DNA of 64,000 nucleotides from contig NZ_JOAX01000011.1 of assembly GCF_000720485.1 (NCBI RefSeq), forward strand, positions 62,001 through 126,000, read 5' to 3'. This DNA comes from Streptomyces ochraceiscleroticus (GTDB taxonomy: Bacteria; Actinomycetota; Actinomycetes; Streptomycetales; Streptomycetaceae). This document shows positions 55,943-64,000 of this stretch, in pieces. Numbering within the stretch: the first letter of the stretch is position 1; every line of letters begins with the position of its first letter. Under the pieces are notes generated by a model. The model saw only the letters and a list, made by a program, of their open reading frames with translations, did no database searches and was not told the origin of the DNA. The position numbers and the translations under genes are program-made.

Positions 55943-56563
55943 ATGGCCGGCGCGATGCGCAAGATGGCGGTCTACCTCGGCCTCGTGGAGGACGATGGGT
56001 ACGACGGCCGGGGCTTCGACCCCGACGACGACTTCGAGCCCGAACTCGACCCGGAGCCCGAGCCCGAGAGGCGGCAACAGCACCAGCCGCCCACGGAGTC
56101 ACGCCCCGAACGGGACGAACCGGCACGAGTCGTATCGCCGCCGGCGCAGCGCGAGTCTCCGCCAGTGGGTACGGAAAACGGACGACCCGCCCGAATCGCC
56201 CCCGTGGCGTCCATCACACCCGAACGTCCGAATCTGGAGAAGAACGCACCGGTGATCATGCCCAAGGTTGTGTCCGAGCGGGAGCCGTACCGCATCACCA
56301 CACTGCACCCCCGGACCTACAACGAAGCCCGTACCATCGGGGAACACTTCCGTGAGGGCACTCCGGTGATCATGAATCTGACGGAGATGGACGACACGGA
56401 CGCGAAGCGACTTGTCGACTTTGCGGCCGGGTTGGTGTTCGGTTTGCACGGGAGCATCGAGCGGGTGACACAGAAGGTGTTCCTGCTGTCTCCTGCTAAC
56501 GTCGATGTCACGGCGGAGGACAAGGCCCGTATCGCAGAGGGCGGGTTCTTCAACCAGAGCTGA
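55943..56563 (+). CDS. sepF: Cell division protein SepF
   Basis: Predicted 206-residue FtsZ anchor. The N-terminal amphipathic helix [18 protein letters not shown] binds membrane. An acidic Pro/Glu-rich linker follows, then the SepF core ([64 protein letters not shown]). The core dimerises and binds the FtsZ C-terminus. GGAGG lies about ten bases before the ATG. Confidence 0.96.
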   Translation: MAGAMRKMAVYLGLVEDDGYDGRGFDPDDDFEPELDPEPEPERRQQHQPPTESRPERDEPARVVSPPAQRESPPVGTENGRPARIAPVASITPERPNLEKNAPVIMPKVVSEREPYRITTLHPRTYNEARTIGEHFREGTPVIMNLTEMDDTDAKRLVDFAAGLVFGLHGSIERVTQKVFLLSPANVDVTAEDKARIAEGGFFNQS

Positions 56564-56627
56564 GACGCAACACCGGGCACACCGAGGCCGTAGGGCCGGC
56601 ACAGGCAAGGGGAGAGGGAAGCGCGAG

Positions 56628-56909
56628 ATGGGCATCGCACTGCAGGTGATCTATATCGCGCTGTACTGCTTCCTCATTGTGTTGATCTTCCGGCTGGTGA
56701 TGGACTACGTGTTCCAGTTCGCCCGTTCATGGCAACCCGGCAAGGCGATGGTGGTCGTACTGGAGGCCACTTACACTGTCACTGATCCGCCACTCAAGCT
56801 TCTGCGGCGTGTCATACCGCCGCTGCGTCTCGGGGGCGTGGCGCTCGACCTGTCCTTCTTCGTACTGATGATCATCGTCTACATCCTGATCACCGTCGTG
56901 AGGCCGTGA
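56628..56909 (+). CDS. YggT-family membrane protein (YlmG)
   Basis: Predicted 93-residue membrane protein with two helices (LQVIYIALYCFLIVLIFRLV and LDLSFFVLMIIVYILITVV) flanking the conserved TDPPLKLLRRVIPPLRLGG. YggT/YlmG proteins occur next to sepF and divIVA in Gram-positive genomes and are thought to help nucleoid and septum organisation. The ATG at 56628 has GGAGAGGGAAG upstream. Confidence 0.93.
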   Translation: MGIALQVIYIALYCFLIVLIFRLVMDYVFQFARSWQPGKAMVVVLEATYTVTDPPLKLLRRVIPPLRLGGVALDLSFFVLMIIVYILITVVRP

Positions 56910-56969
56910 GCCGGCTGTGAACGATACGGTCTTGCCGATTGCCGACGACTACGTTGAGGTGAAGAAGAG

Positions 56970-58085
56970 ATGCCGTTGACCCCCGAGGACGTGCGGAACA
57001 AGCAGTTCACGACCGTCCGCCTCCGAGAAGGCTATGACGAGGACGAGGTCGATGCCTTCCTCGATGAGGTCGAAGCAGAACTGACCCGTCTGCTCCGGGA
57101 GAACGAGGACCTGCGCGCCAAGCTGGCCGCCGCCACTCGTGCTGCCGCCCAGAGCCAGCAGCAGCAGGGGATGCGCAAGCAGCAGGAGCAGCAGGACGGC
57201 CCGCCGCAGCAGCAGCGGCCCGGTGCCCCCGTGCCCGCCGCCATATCAGGTCCGCAGCCGGTCCCGCCCGGCCAGCAGCAGGGGATGGGTGGCCCGCCCC
57301 AGCTGCCCGGCGGTGCACCGCAGCTGCCCGCAGGTCCCGGTGGCCACGGTCCCGGTCCGCAGGGCCCGCACGGCGGCCAGATGGGCCCCGGCGGTCCCAT
57401 GGGCGGCCCGATGGGTGGTCCGCAGGGCGGCCCGCAGCTTCCGCAGCCGGGCCAGGGCGGCCCGGGCGGTGACAGCGCCGCGCGCGTGCTGTCGCTGGCG
57501 CAGCAGACCGCAGACCAGGCGATCGCGGAGGCCCGTTCCGAGGCCAACAAGATCGTCGGCGAGGCGCGCAGCCGCGCCGAGGGCCTGGAGCGGGACGCCC
57601 GCGCCAAGGCCGACGCGCTGGAGCGGGACGCGCAGGAGAAGCACCGCGTCGCGATGGGCTCCCTGGAGTCCGCCCGCGCCACGCTGGAGCGCAAGGTCGA
57701 GGACCTGCGAGGCTTCGAGCGCGAGTACCGCACGCGACTGAAGTCGTACCTGGAGAGCCAGCTCCGTCAGCTGGAGAACCAGTCCGACGAGTCGCTCGCC
57801 CCGCCGCGGACCCCGGCTGCGGCCTCGCTGCCGGCGTCCCCGTCGATGGCGTCGGCCGGTGCCGGCTCCATGGGCGGCGGCTCCAGCCACACCATGGGCG
57901 GCAACCAGTCCATGGGCGGCCACGGCGGTTCGAACGGCAGCAGCGCCCCGTCGTACGGCGGTCAGCAGCAGATGTCGCCGGCCATGACCCAGCCGATGGC
58001 GCCGGTCCGGCCGCAGGGCCAGCAGCAGATGCAGCAGGCTCCGTCGCCGATGCGTGGCTTCCTCATCGACGAGGACGACAGCTGA
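56970..58085 (+). CDS. divIVA: Polar growth and division protein DivIVA
   Basis: Predicted 371-residue coiled-coil protein that marks hyphal tips and directs polar wall growth in Streptomyces. The membrane-curvature-sensing N-terminus [20 protein letters not shown] is followed by a coiled coil to about residue 60. A Gln/Pro/Gly-rich linker (about 62-168) has MGGP and GPQ repeats. A second coiled coil of about 90 residues ([20 protein letters not shown] onward) comes next. The C-terminus is Ser/Gly/Gln-rich, ending in [11 protein letters not shown]. It is the last gene of the cluster. Confidence 0.97.
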   Translation: MPLTPEDVRNKQFTTVRLREGYDEDEVDAFLDEVEAELTRLLRENEDLRAKLAAATRAAAQSQQQQGMRKQQEQQDGPPQQQRPGAPVPAAISGPQPVPPGQQQGMGGPPQLPGGAPQLPAGPGGHGPGPQGPHGGQMGPGGPMGGPMGGPQGGPQLPQPGQGGPGGDSAARVLSLAQQTADQAIAEARSEANKIVGEARSRAEGLERDARAKADALERDAQEKHRVAMGSLESARATLERKVEDLRGFEREYRTRLKSYLESQLRQLENQSDESLAPPRTPAAASLPASPSMASAGAGSMGGGSSHTMGGNQSMGGHGGSNGSSAPSYGGQQQMSPAMTQPMAPVRPQGQQQMQQAPSPMRGFLIDEDDS

Positions 58086-58124
58086 GGCGGCTGACGCTGG
58101 CGCGTCGCACTTAGTCGGCAATCA

Positions 58125-58166
58125 GGGCCGGGCCCCTGGGGATCTCCCCGGGGGCCCGGCCCTTTT
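58125..58166 (+). terminator. divIVA terminator
   Basis: A 17-bp stem (58125-58141 with 58146-58162, one G-T pair) with loop ATCT is followed by TTTT. It starts 40 bases after the divIVA stop. Confidence 0.92.
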
Positions 58167-58205
58167 CGCCTTCGGCGTGGACCGACGTTTTCGCCTTCGG
58201 CGTGG
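58163..58205. repeat. 18-bp direct repeat after the divIVA terminator
   Basis: TTTTCGCCTTCGGCGTGG occurs at 58163-58180 and again at 58188-58205. The 25-base period comes from a short spacer. Each copy can itself form a tiny CGCC-TTCG-GCG hairpin. Confidence 0.7.
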
Positions 58206-58291
58206 GCCGATGATCGCCGTGGGCGGTCAGGTCGACGGCGGGCTGCACCACCGTCGTGGTTGGTCGCGCAGTTCCCCGCGCCCCTGGTGCG

Positions 58292-58327
58292 CCGAGGCCC
58301 CCGGTTCGCTCGAACCGGGGGCCTCGG
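58292..58327. terminator. Perfect 17-bp hairpin after ileS, probably bidirectional
   Basis: CCGAGGCCCCCGGTTCG and CGAACCGGGGGCCTCGG form a perfect inverted repeat with a two-base centre. It lies 33 bases beyond the ileS stop on the reverse strand and can end transcription from either side. Confidence 0.8.
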
Positions 58328-58360
58328 TGTGTTGTGCGTACGGAGCGGTGTCCGTTGGCG

Positions 58361-61300
58361 TTACGCCTTCCGGAGGCGGAACGTCAGCGACAGCGGCTCG
58401 TCCGTGAAGGGCTCGCCGTACGTGTCGTCCCCGTCACCCGTCGTGAAGTCCGTCGCCAGGACCTCGTCGGAGATCAGGGCCGCGTGGTCGGTCAGCGCCG
58501 TACGGACCTCCTCGTCCGCCGAGCTCCAGCGCAGCGCGATCCGGTCCGCGACGTCCAGGCCGCTGTTCTTGCGGGCCTCCTGGATGAGGCGGATGGCGTC
58601 GCGGGCGAGGCCCGCGCGGCGCAGCTCCGGGGTGATCTCCAGGTCCAGTGCGACAGTCGCGCCCGAGTCGGAGGCGACCGACCAGCCCTCGCGCGGGGTC
58701 TCGGTGATGATCACCTCGTCCGGCGCCAGGCTGACCGTCTCGCCGTCGACCTCGACCGAGGCCGTGCCCTCGCGCAGCGCCAGCGACAGCGCCGCCGCGT
58801 CCGCGTGGGCGATGGCCTTGGCGACCGCCTGGACGCCCTTGCCGAACCGCTTGCCCAGGGCACGGAAATTGGCCTTGGCCGTGGTGTCGACCAGCGAGCC
58901 GCCCACCTCGGAGAGCGAGGCCAGGGAGGAGACGTTCAGCTCCTCGGTGATCTGGGTGCGCAGCTCGTCACCGAGCGTCTCGAACCCGGCCGCCGCGACC
59001 AGCGCGCGGGACAGCGGCTGGCGGGTCTTCACACCGGACTCGGCACGCGTGGCGCGGCCCAGCTCGACCAGCCGGCGGACCAGGACCATCTGCGCGGAGA
59101 GCGTCGGATCGATCGCCGAGGTGTCCGCCACCGGCCAGGAGGACAGGTGCACGGAGTCCGGCGCGTCCGGGCTGACCGGGACGACCAGGTCCTGCCAGAC
59201 CCGCTCGGTGATGAACGGGGTGAGCGGCGCCATCAGGCGGGTGACCGTCTCGATGACCTCGTGGAGGGTGCGCAGCGCGGCCGCGTCACCCTGCCAGAAG
59301 CGGCGGCGGGACCGGCGCACGTACCAGTTCGAGAGGTCGTCGACGAAGGCGGAGAGCGCCTTGCCCGCGCGCTGGGTGTCGTACGACTCCAGCGCCGTGG
59401 TGACCTCCTCGACCAGGGAGTTCAGCTCGCTGAGGAGCCAGCGGTCCAGGACCGGGCGGTCGGCCGGCGCCGGGTCGGACGCGCTCGGCGCCCAGCCGGC
59501 CGTCCGCGCGTACAGCGCCTGGAAGGCGACGGTGTTCCAGTACGTCAGGAGCGTCTTGCGGACGACCTCCTGGATCGTGCCGTGACCGACGCGGCGCGCC
59601 GCCCACGGGGAGCCGCCGGCCGCCATGAACCAGCGCACCGCGTCCGCGCCGTGCTGGTCCATCAGCGGGATCGGCTGCAGGATGTTGCCCAGGTGCTTGG
59701 ACATCTTCCGGCCGTCCTCGGCCAGGATGTGGCCGAGGCAGACGACGTTCTCGTACGACGACTTGTCGAAGACGAGCGTGCCGACGGCCATCAGCGTGTA
59801 GAACCAGCCGCGGGTCTGGTCGATGGCCTCGGAGATGAACTGCGCCGGGTACCGCTTCTCGAAGAGGTCCTTGTTGCGGTACGGGTAGCCCCACTGCGCG
59901 AACGGCATCGAACCCGAGTCGTACCAGGCGTCGATGACCTCGGGGACGCGCACGGCCTCCGCCGAGCAGCCCTCGTGGGAGCAGGTGAAGGTGATGTCGT
60001 CGATGTACGGGCGGTGCGGGTCCAGGCCCGTCTGGTCGGTGCCCGTCAGCTCCGTCAGCTCCGCGAGCGAGCCGACGCAGGTGAGGTGGTTCTCCTCGCA
60101 GCGCCAGATGGGCAGCGGGGTGCCCCAGTAGCGGTTGCGGGACAGCGCCCAGTCGATGTTGTTGTTCAGCCAGTCGCCGAAGCGGCCGTGCTTGACCGAC
60201 TCCGGGAACCAGTTGGTGTTCTCGTTCTCGCGGAGCAGGGCGTCCTTGACGGCCGTGGTGCGGATGTACCAGGACGGCTGGGCGTAGTACAGCAGCGCCG
60301 TGTGGCAGCGCCAGCAGTGCGGGTAGCTGTGCTCGTACGCGAGGTGGCGGAACATCAGGCCGCGCGCGTCCAGGTCGGCGACCAGCGCCTCGTCGGCCTT
60401 CTTGAAGAACTGCCCGCCGACCAGGGCGAGGTCCTCCTCGAAGGTGCCGTCGGGGCGGACCGGGTTCACGACCGGCAGGCCGTAGCCCTTGCAGGTCTTG
60501 AGGTCGTCCTCACCGAAGGCGGGCGCCTGGTGGACCAGGCCCGTGCCGTCCTCGGTGGTGACGTACTCGGCGTTGACGACGAAGTTCGCGCCTTCGAGCT
60601 CGACCAGGTCGAACGGGCGCTGGTACGCCCAGCGCTCCATCTCGCGGCCGGTGAAGCGCTGCCCCGTGGTCGTCCAGTCCTCGCCCAGCGCCTTCTCGAC
60701 CAGCGGCTCGGCGACGACCAGCTTCTCGTTGCCGTCCGTGGCGACGACGTAGGTGACGTCCGGGTGCGCGGCGACCGCGGTGTTGGAGACCAGCGTCCAG
60801 GGCGTGGTCGTCCAGATCAGCAGCGCCGCCTCGCCGGCCAGCGGGCCGGAGGTCAGCGGGAGGCGGACGTAGACCGAGGGGTCGACGACCGTCTCGTACC
60901 CCTGGGCCAGCTCGTGGTCCGAGAGGCCCGTGCCACAGCGGGGGCACCAGGGGGCGACGCGGTGGTCCTGGACCAGCAGGCCCTTCTTGAAGATCTCCTT
61001 CAGCGACCACCACACCGACTCGATGTAGTCGGAGTCCATCGTGCGGTACGGGGCATCGAGGTCGGTCCAGTAGCCCATACGCGTGGTGAGCTCGGCGAAG
61101 GCGTCCGTGTGGCGGGTCACCGACTCGCGGCACTTGGCGTTGAACTCGGCGATGCCGTACGCCTCGATGTCCTTCTTGCCGTTGAAGCCCAGCTCCTTCT
61201 CCACGGCCAGCTCGACCGGGAGGCCGTGGCAGTCCCAGCCGGCCTTGCGGCCGACGTGGTAGCCCTGCATGGTGCGGAAGCGGGGGAAGACGTCCTTGAA

Positions 61301-61504
61301 GACGCGGGCCTCGATGTGGTGCGCGCCCGGCATGCCGTTCGCCGTCGGCGGGCCCTCGTAGAACACCCACTCCGGGCGTCCCTCGGACTGCTCGAGAGTG
61401 CGCGCGAAGACCTTCTGCTCCTGCCAGAAGTCGAGCACGGCATGCTCGAGGGCGGGCAGGTCCACCTGCGCGGGCACCTGGTTGTACTGGGGTGTGGGAC
61501 TCAT
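58361..61504 (-). CDS. ileS: Isoleucyl-tRNA synthetase
   Basis: Predicted 1047-residue class I aminoacyl-tRNA synthetase. The HIGH motif appears as GMPGAHHIEARVFKD and the KMSKS motif as EDGRKMSKHLGNIL. CP1 editing-domain segments (LIWTTTPWTLVSNTAVAA) and anticodon-binding and C-terminal regions follow. It is the long eukaryote-like type (ileS2 type in features such as GWDCHGLPVELAVEKELG). That type is often resistant to mupirocin, though resistance is not predicted here. GGAGGAAG precedes the ATG. A T-box lies directly upstream. Confidence 0.97.
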   Translation of the reverse strand: MSPTPQYNQVPAQVDLPALEHAVLDFWQEQKVFARTLEQSEGRPEWVFYEGPPTANGMPGAHHIEARVFKDVFPRFRTMQGYHVGRKAGWDCHGLPVELAVEKELGFNGKKDIEAYGIAEFNAKCRESVTRHTDAFAELTTRMGYWTDLDAPYRTMDSDYIESVWWSLKEIFKKGLLVQDHRVAPWCPRCGTGLSDHELAQGYETVVDPSVYVRLPLTSGPLAGEAALLIWTTTPWTLVSNTAVAAHPDVTYVVATDGNEKLVVAEPLVEKALGEDWTTTGQRFTGREMERWAYQRPFDLVELEGANFVVNAEYVTTEDGTGLVHQAPAFGEDDLKTCKGYGLPVVNPVRPDGTFEEDLALVGGQFFKKADEALVADLDARGLMFRHLAYEHSYPHCWRCHTALLYYAQPSWYIRTTAVKDALLRENENTNWFPESVKHGRFGDWLNNNIDWALSRNRYWGTPLPIWRCEENHLTCVGSLAELTELTGTDQTGLDPHRPYIDDITFTCSHEGCSAEAVRVPEVIDAWYDSGSMPFAQWGYPYRNKDLFEKRYPAQFISEAIDQTRGWFYTLMAVGTLVFDKSSYENVVCLGHILAEDGRKMSKHLGNILQPIPLMDQHGADAVRWFMAAGGSPWAARRVGHGTIQEVVRKTLLTYWNTVAFQALYARTAGWAPSASDPAPADRPVLDRWLLSELNSLVEEVTTALESYDTQRAGKALSAFVDDLSNWYVRRSRRRFWQGDAAALRTLHEVIETVTRLMAPLTPFITERVWQDLVVPVSPDAPDSVHLSSWPVADTSAIDPTLSAQMVLVRRLVELGRATRAESGVKTRQPLSRALVAAAGFETLGDELRTQITEELNVSSLASLSEVGGSLVDTTAKANFRALGKRFGKGVQAVAKAIAHADAAALSLALREGTASVEVDGETVSLAPDEVIITETPREGWSVASDSGATVALDLEITPELRRAGLARDAIRLIQEARKNSGLDVADRIALRWSSADEEVRTALTDHAALISDEVLATDFTTGDGDDTYGEPFTDEPLSLTFRLRKA

Positions 61505-61513
61505 CGGGGGCTT

Positions 61514-61745
61514 CCTCCGGCGGACACCGCTTGCGTTCTCCGACCGGAGGGACGAGAGCTGCTGCTCCCGCGGTACCACCCTCCTTGGCCGAGAAGGAAC
61601 TCCTCGGCCCCCTCATTGGGGTCGCGATGCCGGGTCTAATGGCACCCAGGGGCTTCCTGGGGCGTTCTTCCGGCGGCTCCGGGGTGATCTTCACGTCGCG
61701 CACACCCCCGGGCTCCCACCGTCCCCGGGTCGCTCTTGGCTGCGT
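61514..61745 (-). ncRNA. T-box riboswitch controlling ileS, translational (class II) type
   Basis: On the reverse strand the T-box core AGGGTGGTACCGCGG (61567-61581) lies 60-80 bases before ileS. CCTCCGG (61544-61550) can pair perfectly with CCGGAGG (61514-61520), which contains the ribosome site. There is no T-run, so control is likely by sequestering the Shine-Dalgarno sequence. AAGATCACC near 61684-61690 offers an ATC isoleucine specifier. The remaining gap to 62112 holds the promoters of ileS and the divergent DksA-like gene, which I could not pinpoint. Confidence 0.88.
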
Positions 61746-62112
61746 GCGGCGCTACTCGTCCCATCCACGCCTTTCGCTCCGCCCAGTGTACGGGGCGCGG
61801 GACGGGACGGCCGCCCGCTTTTCCGTGCTGCGCCGACCGGGGTACCGGCGGCGGGAAGCTTGACCCGAATGCCGATACGCAACGCGACGGAATGCGGCAG
61901 GCGTACGAAGGAGCCGCCGCGCCCCTGATGGGCTGCCGGATCGCGGCCGGATTACCGGGCGGGGAGCGGGGCACAACGGTTGCAGACCGGGCTCCCGTGC
62001 GGGGAGACCGGACGGTGGAGGGCGGTGCGTCCCGTTGCCGCGTGCTGTGAGTCGATTTATCGTTCCGGTCACGATTCGCGAGCAAGATCACATACGTGAA
62101 GGGATCGCGGCC

Positions 62113-63204
62113 ATGGTGGCGAAAGAGACCGCCGCGCACGACAGCACGGCGGCGCACGGACGGGGCGCGCCGCCGGACGGAGCCGCGGCCGGAGACCCGG
62201 CGACGGACCCGGTGCCCGACCCCGTGACGGGCCGGCCCGACGAGGCGGCCCGGGCCGGCGGTGCGCCCCTCGGTGATGCCGGGGCGGGGCAGAGCGCCGC
62301 GAAGAAGCAGCCCGCCAGGAAGACGGCGAAGAAGGCCGCGGCGAAGAAGACGGCGACCGGGAACGCGCCGGTGGGGGAGGACGCTCCCGAGGACGCCGCG
62401 ACCGAGGAGGCCGTGACGGGGCACGCGTCCACAGAGGCCGACGACACCGGAACGGACAGAACCGCGACCGGGAATCCGCCCCCCAAGGAGGCCGCACACA
62501 AGACGACCACGGGCAGGAAGGCCGCGGCCAAGAAGGCGCCGGCCGGGAAAGCCCCGGCCGGGCGGACCACGGCGGAGAAAGCGTCCGCCGGGGACACCGG
62601 GGCCGAGGGGACGACGGCCGGGACGGCCGCCGGCAAGAGCACGGCCAAGAAGGCTGCACCGCCGGAAGAGGCGGTGCCCGCGAAAAAGACGGGAGCCAAG
62701 ACGGTGGTGGCGAAGAAGACTCCGGGCGGGGCACCGGCCGCTGCGGTGGACGACAGTGAGCAGACGGCCGCCGCGACGGCCCTGCCCAAGGCGCGTACCG
62801 GCCCGGCGACCGCCGCCGAGCTGCCCGTACGGCCGGGCGAGGATCCGTGGTCGGAGGGTGAGGTCGAGGAGGCCCGTTCGATGCTGCGGGAGGAGGAGAA
62901 CCGGCTGCGCGACGAGATCCGGTCCTCCGAGGACGCCATCGCGGGCCTGATGCGGGACTCCAGCGACAGTACGGGTGACGAGGCCGACACCGGCTCGAAG
63001 AACATCACCCGCGAGCACGAGATGGCGCTGGCCTCCAACGCGCGCGAGATGCTGCTGCAGACCGAACGGGCGCTGGAGCGGCTGGACGCGGGCACGTACG
63101 GGCTCTGCGAGAACTGCGGCAAGCCGATCGGGAAGGCGCGTATGCAGGCGTTCCCCCGGGCCACGCTCTGCGTGGAGTGCAAGCAGAAGACCGAGCGGCG
63201 GTAG
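62113..63204 (+). CDS. TraR/DksA-type zinc-finger protein with Lys/Ala-rich histone-like N-terminal half
   Basis: Predicted 363-residue protein. Residues about 1-230 are low-complexity Ala/Lys/Thr/Pro/Gly. Repeated KKx[13 protein letters not shown] and PAKKTGAK units resemble eukaryotic histone H1 tails and the HupS/HU C-terminus of actinobacteria. The C-terminal 130 residues are TraR/DksA-like. A helical hairpin ([20 protein letters not shown]) precedes the four-Cys zinc finger CENCGKPI...CVECKQ, with CX2C-17-CX2C spacing. Such proteins bind the RNA polymerase secondary channel. The ATG has AAGGGA upstream. The combination suggests DNA-tethered RNA polymerase control. Confidence 0.88.
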   Translation: MVAKETAAHDSTAAHGRGAPPDGAAAGDPATDPVPDPVTGRPDEAARAGGAPLGDAGAGQSAAKKQPARKTAKKAAAKKTATGNAPVGEDAPEDAATEEAVTGHASTEADDTGTDRTATGNPPPKEAAHKTTTGRKAAAKKAPAGKAPAGRTTAEKASAGDTGAEGTTAGTAAGKSTAKKAAPPEEAVPAKKTGAKTVVAKKTPGGAPAAAVDDSEQTAAATALPKARTGPATAAELPVRPGEDPWSEGEVEEARSMLREEENRLRDEIRSSEDAIAGLMRDSSDSTGDEADTGSKNITREHEMALASNAREMLLQTERALERLDAGTYGLCENCGKPIGKARMQAFPRATLCVECKQKTERR

Positions 63205-63212
63205 GAGCGGGC

Positions 63213-63240
63213 GGGGCCGGGGCGGCGCCGCCCCGGCCCC
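63213..63240 (+). terminator. GC-rich hairpin after the DksA-like gene
   Basis: Perfect arms GGGGCCGGGGCGGC and GCCGCCCCGGCCCC (14 bp) start nine bases after the stop codon. There is no T-run, as is common for Streptomyces I-shaped terminators. Confidence 0.7.
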
Positions 63241-63361
63241 GTGCCGTTCCGGTACGCGCAGCCGCACCCGTACTCACCTGCGCTTGCCCTCGGTGCCGTA
63301 CCCTCGACCTCAGCCAGGCGGGGGCCTGGCCGCGGACACGGAACGGGCTGAGGACTCACAC

Positions 63362-63964
63362 GTGGCAGAGGCGGAGCGCATCACCGGTACGCCGGGCAAC
63401 GGACCGGAGCCCGGGCAGGGGGACGGCGGGGAGACCGAGCAGGGCGTGGCGGAGACGGGCGCGAGCGCCGCGCCGCGCGGGCGGCGGCGGATCGGCGCGC
63501 TGCTGCTCGTCGCGCTGATCGTGTACCTCCTGGACCTGGGCAGCAAGCTGCTGGTGGTGGCCAAGCTGGAGCACCACGAGCCGGTCCAGGTGATCGGCAC
63601 GCTGCTGCAGTTCGAGGTGATCCGCAACCGCGGTGCCGCCTTCAGCATGGGCGAGGCGCTGACCATCTTCCTGACGTTGATCGCCGCCGCGGTGATCGTG
63701 GTGATCTTCCGGATCGCCCGCAAGCTCTACAGCCTGCCCTGGGCTCTCGCGCTCGGCCTGCTGCTCGGCGGCGCCTTCGGCAACCTCACCGACCGGCTCT
63801 TCCGCTCGCCCGGCGTCTTCCAGGGCGCGGTGGTCGACTTCATCGCCCCCGCGCACTTCGCGGTCTTCAATCTCGCCGACTCCGGGATCGTCTGCGGCGG
63901 CATCCTGATCGTGCTGCTCTCCTTCCGCGGCCTGGACCCGGACGGCACCGTTCACAAGGACTGA
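63362..63964 (+). CDS. lspA: Prolipoprotein signal peptidase (signal peptidase II)
   Basis: Predicted 200-residue membrane aspartyl protease that removes lipoprotein signal peptides after lipid attachment. Four helices start at [20 protein letters not shown]. The catalytic Asp residues lie in GNLTDRLFR and [19 protein letters not shown] is another family motif. An extra 50-residue Gly/Glu/Pro-rich cytoplasmic N-terminus precedes the core. GAGGA lies seven bases before the GTG. Confidence 0.96.
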   Translation: MAEAERITGTPGNGPEPGQGDGGETEQGVAETGASAAPRGRRRIGALLLVALIVYLLDLGSKLLVVAKLEHHEPVQVIGTLLQFEVIRNRGAAFSMGEALTIFLTLIAAAVIVVIFRIARKLYSLPWALALGLLLGGAFGNLTDRLFRSPGVFQGAVVDFIAPAHFAVFNLADSGIVCGGILIVLLSFRGLDPDGTVHKD

Positions 63965-63982
63965 CGCCGGGCCCCGCAAGGG

Positions 63983-63991
63983 TTGTCCACA
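63983..63991 (+). promoter_or_regulatory. Consensus Streptomyces DnaA box at the window edge
   Basis: TTGTCCACA matches the Streptomyces DnaA-box consensus exactly, 18 bases after lspA. The next gene lies outside the window, so context cannot be judged. Confidence 0.35.
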
Positions 63992-64000
63992 GGCAGGGGC

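Noticed and set aside
58256..61639. 1127-residue open frame antisense to ileS
   Set aside because: It lies wholly opposite a clear isoleucyl-tRNA synthetase. Long antisense frames are common in high-GC DNA, and its composition (Val/Arg/Gly-rich) has no recognisable domain.
63965..64000. Start of a pseudouridine synthase gene after lspA
   Set aside because: Such a gene commonly follows lspA, but no start codon with a ribosome site can be supported in the 36 bases left.

Overview
The window is a GC-rich (about 70% or more) segment of a Streptomyces-type actinobacterial chromosome. The organism call rests on the complete mycelial division/cell-wall (dcw) cluster ending in divIVA and ileS, the PknL/PkaF-type PASTA kinase, the DUF3040 and SAV_6107-like HEPN genes, many GTG starts, strong G/C at third codon positions and a single rare TTA codon. 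There is no tRNA, rRNA, CRISPR array, transposase or phage gene. The gene order parallels the aroG-pknL-Rv2175c-metF-dcw region of Mycobacterium tuberculosis, so most of it is ancestral core chromosome.

Region 1 (1-15.7 kb) is central metabolism, aromatic supply and iron/copper handling. It holds a lipase-like hydrolase, a PlsC-type acyltransferase, a two-component system, a phosphofructokinase with the residue signature of PPi-dependent enzymes, a D-2-hydroxyacid dehydrogenase and a fused anthranilate synthase behind an 18-residue leader peptide with three tandem Trp codons. These are followed by an alpha/beta hydrolase, a MocR regulator with a direct-repeat operator, class II DAHP synthase, bacterioferritin-associated ferredoxin under an iron box, bacterioferritin, a molybdopterin-fold protein, a His-rich DUF4396 membrane protein behind a CsoR-like copper operator, and endonuclease IV.

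Region 2 (15.7-25 kb) holds the PASTA kinase, the thiOSG thiamin genes under a TPP riboswitch, a ferredoxin-reductase-like flavoprotein, an Rv2175c-family DNA-binding protein, thiE, metF and a Tyr/Pro/Gly-rich membrane protein. Region 3 (25-39.6 kb) holds a phytoene-desaturase-like flavoprotein, an unusual repeat and terminator stretch, an ABC ATPase/YhgE/TetR operon with a self-regulation operator, the TTA-containing HEPN gene, a methyltransferase, a DUF3040 protein, a MoxR/DUF58/transglutaminase operon and a beta-carbonic anhydrase.

Region 4 (39.7-64 kb) is the dcw cluster: rsmH-ftsL-ftsI-murE-murF-mraY-murD-ftsW-murG-ftsQ-ftsZ-pgeF-ylmE-sepF-ylmG-divIVA. Most junctions from rsmH to murD overlap by four bases, which suggests translational coupling. 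ftsZ has its own regulatory region. After divIVA come ileS (reverse strand, under a T-box), a TraR/DksA-like protein with a histone-H1-like Lys/Ala tail, and lspA. No wholly new system is evident. The most interesting signals are regulatory elements and residue-level oddities: the copper operator with its adjoining hairpin, the rsmH leader palindrome, the repeat/terminator locus near 26.8-27.2 kb, the PPi signature of the PFK, a Glu in place of the triad Asp in the transglutaminase, and the TTA codon.
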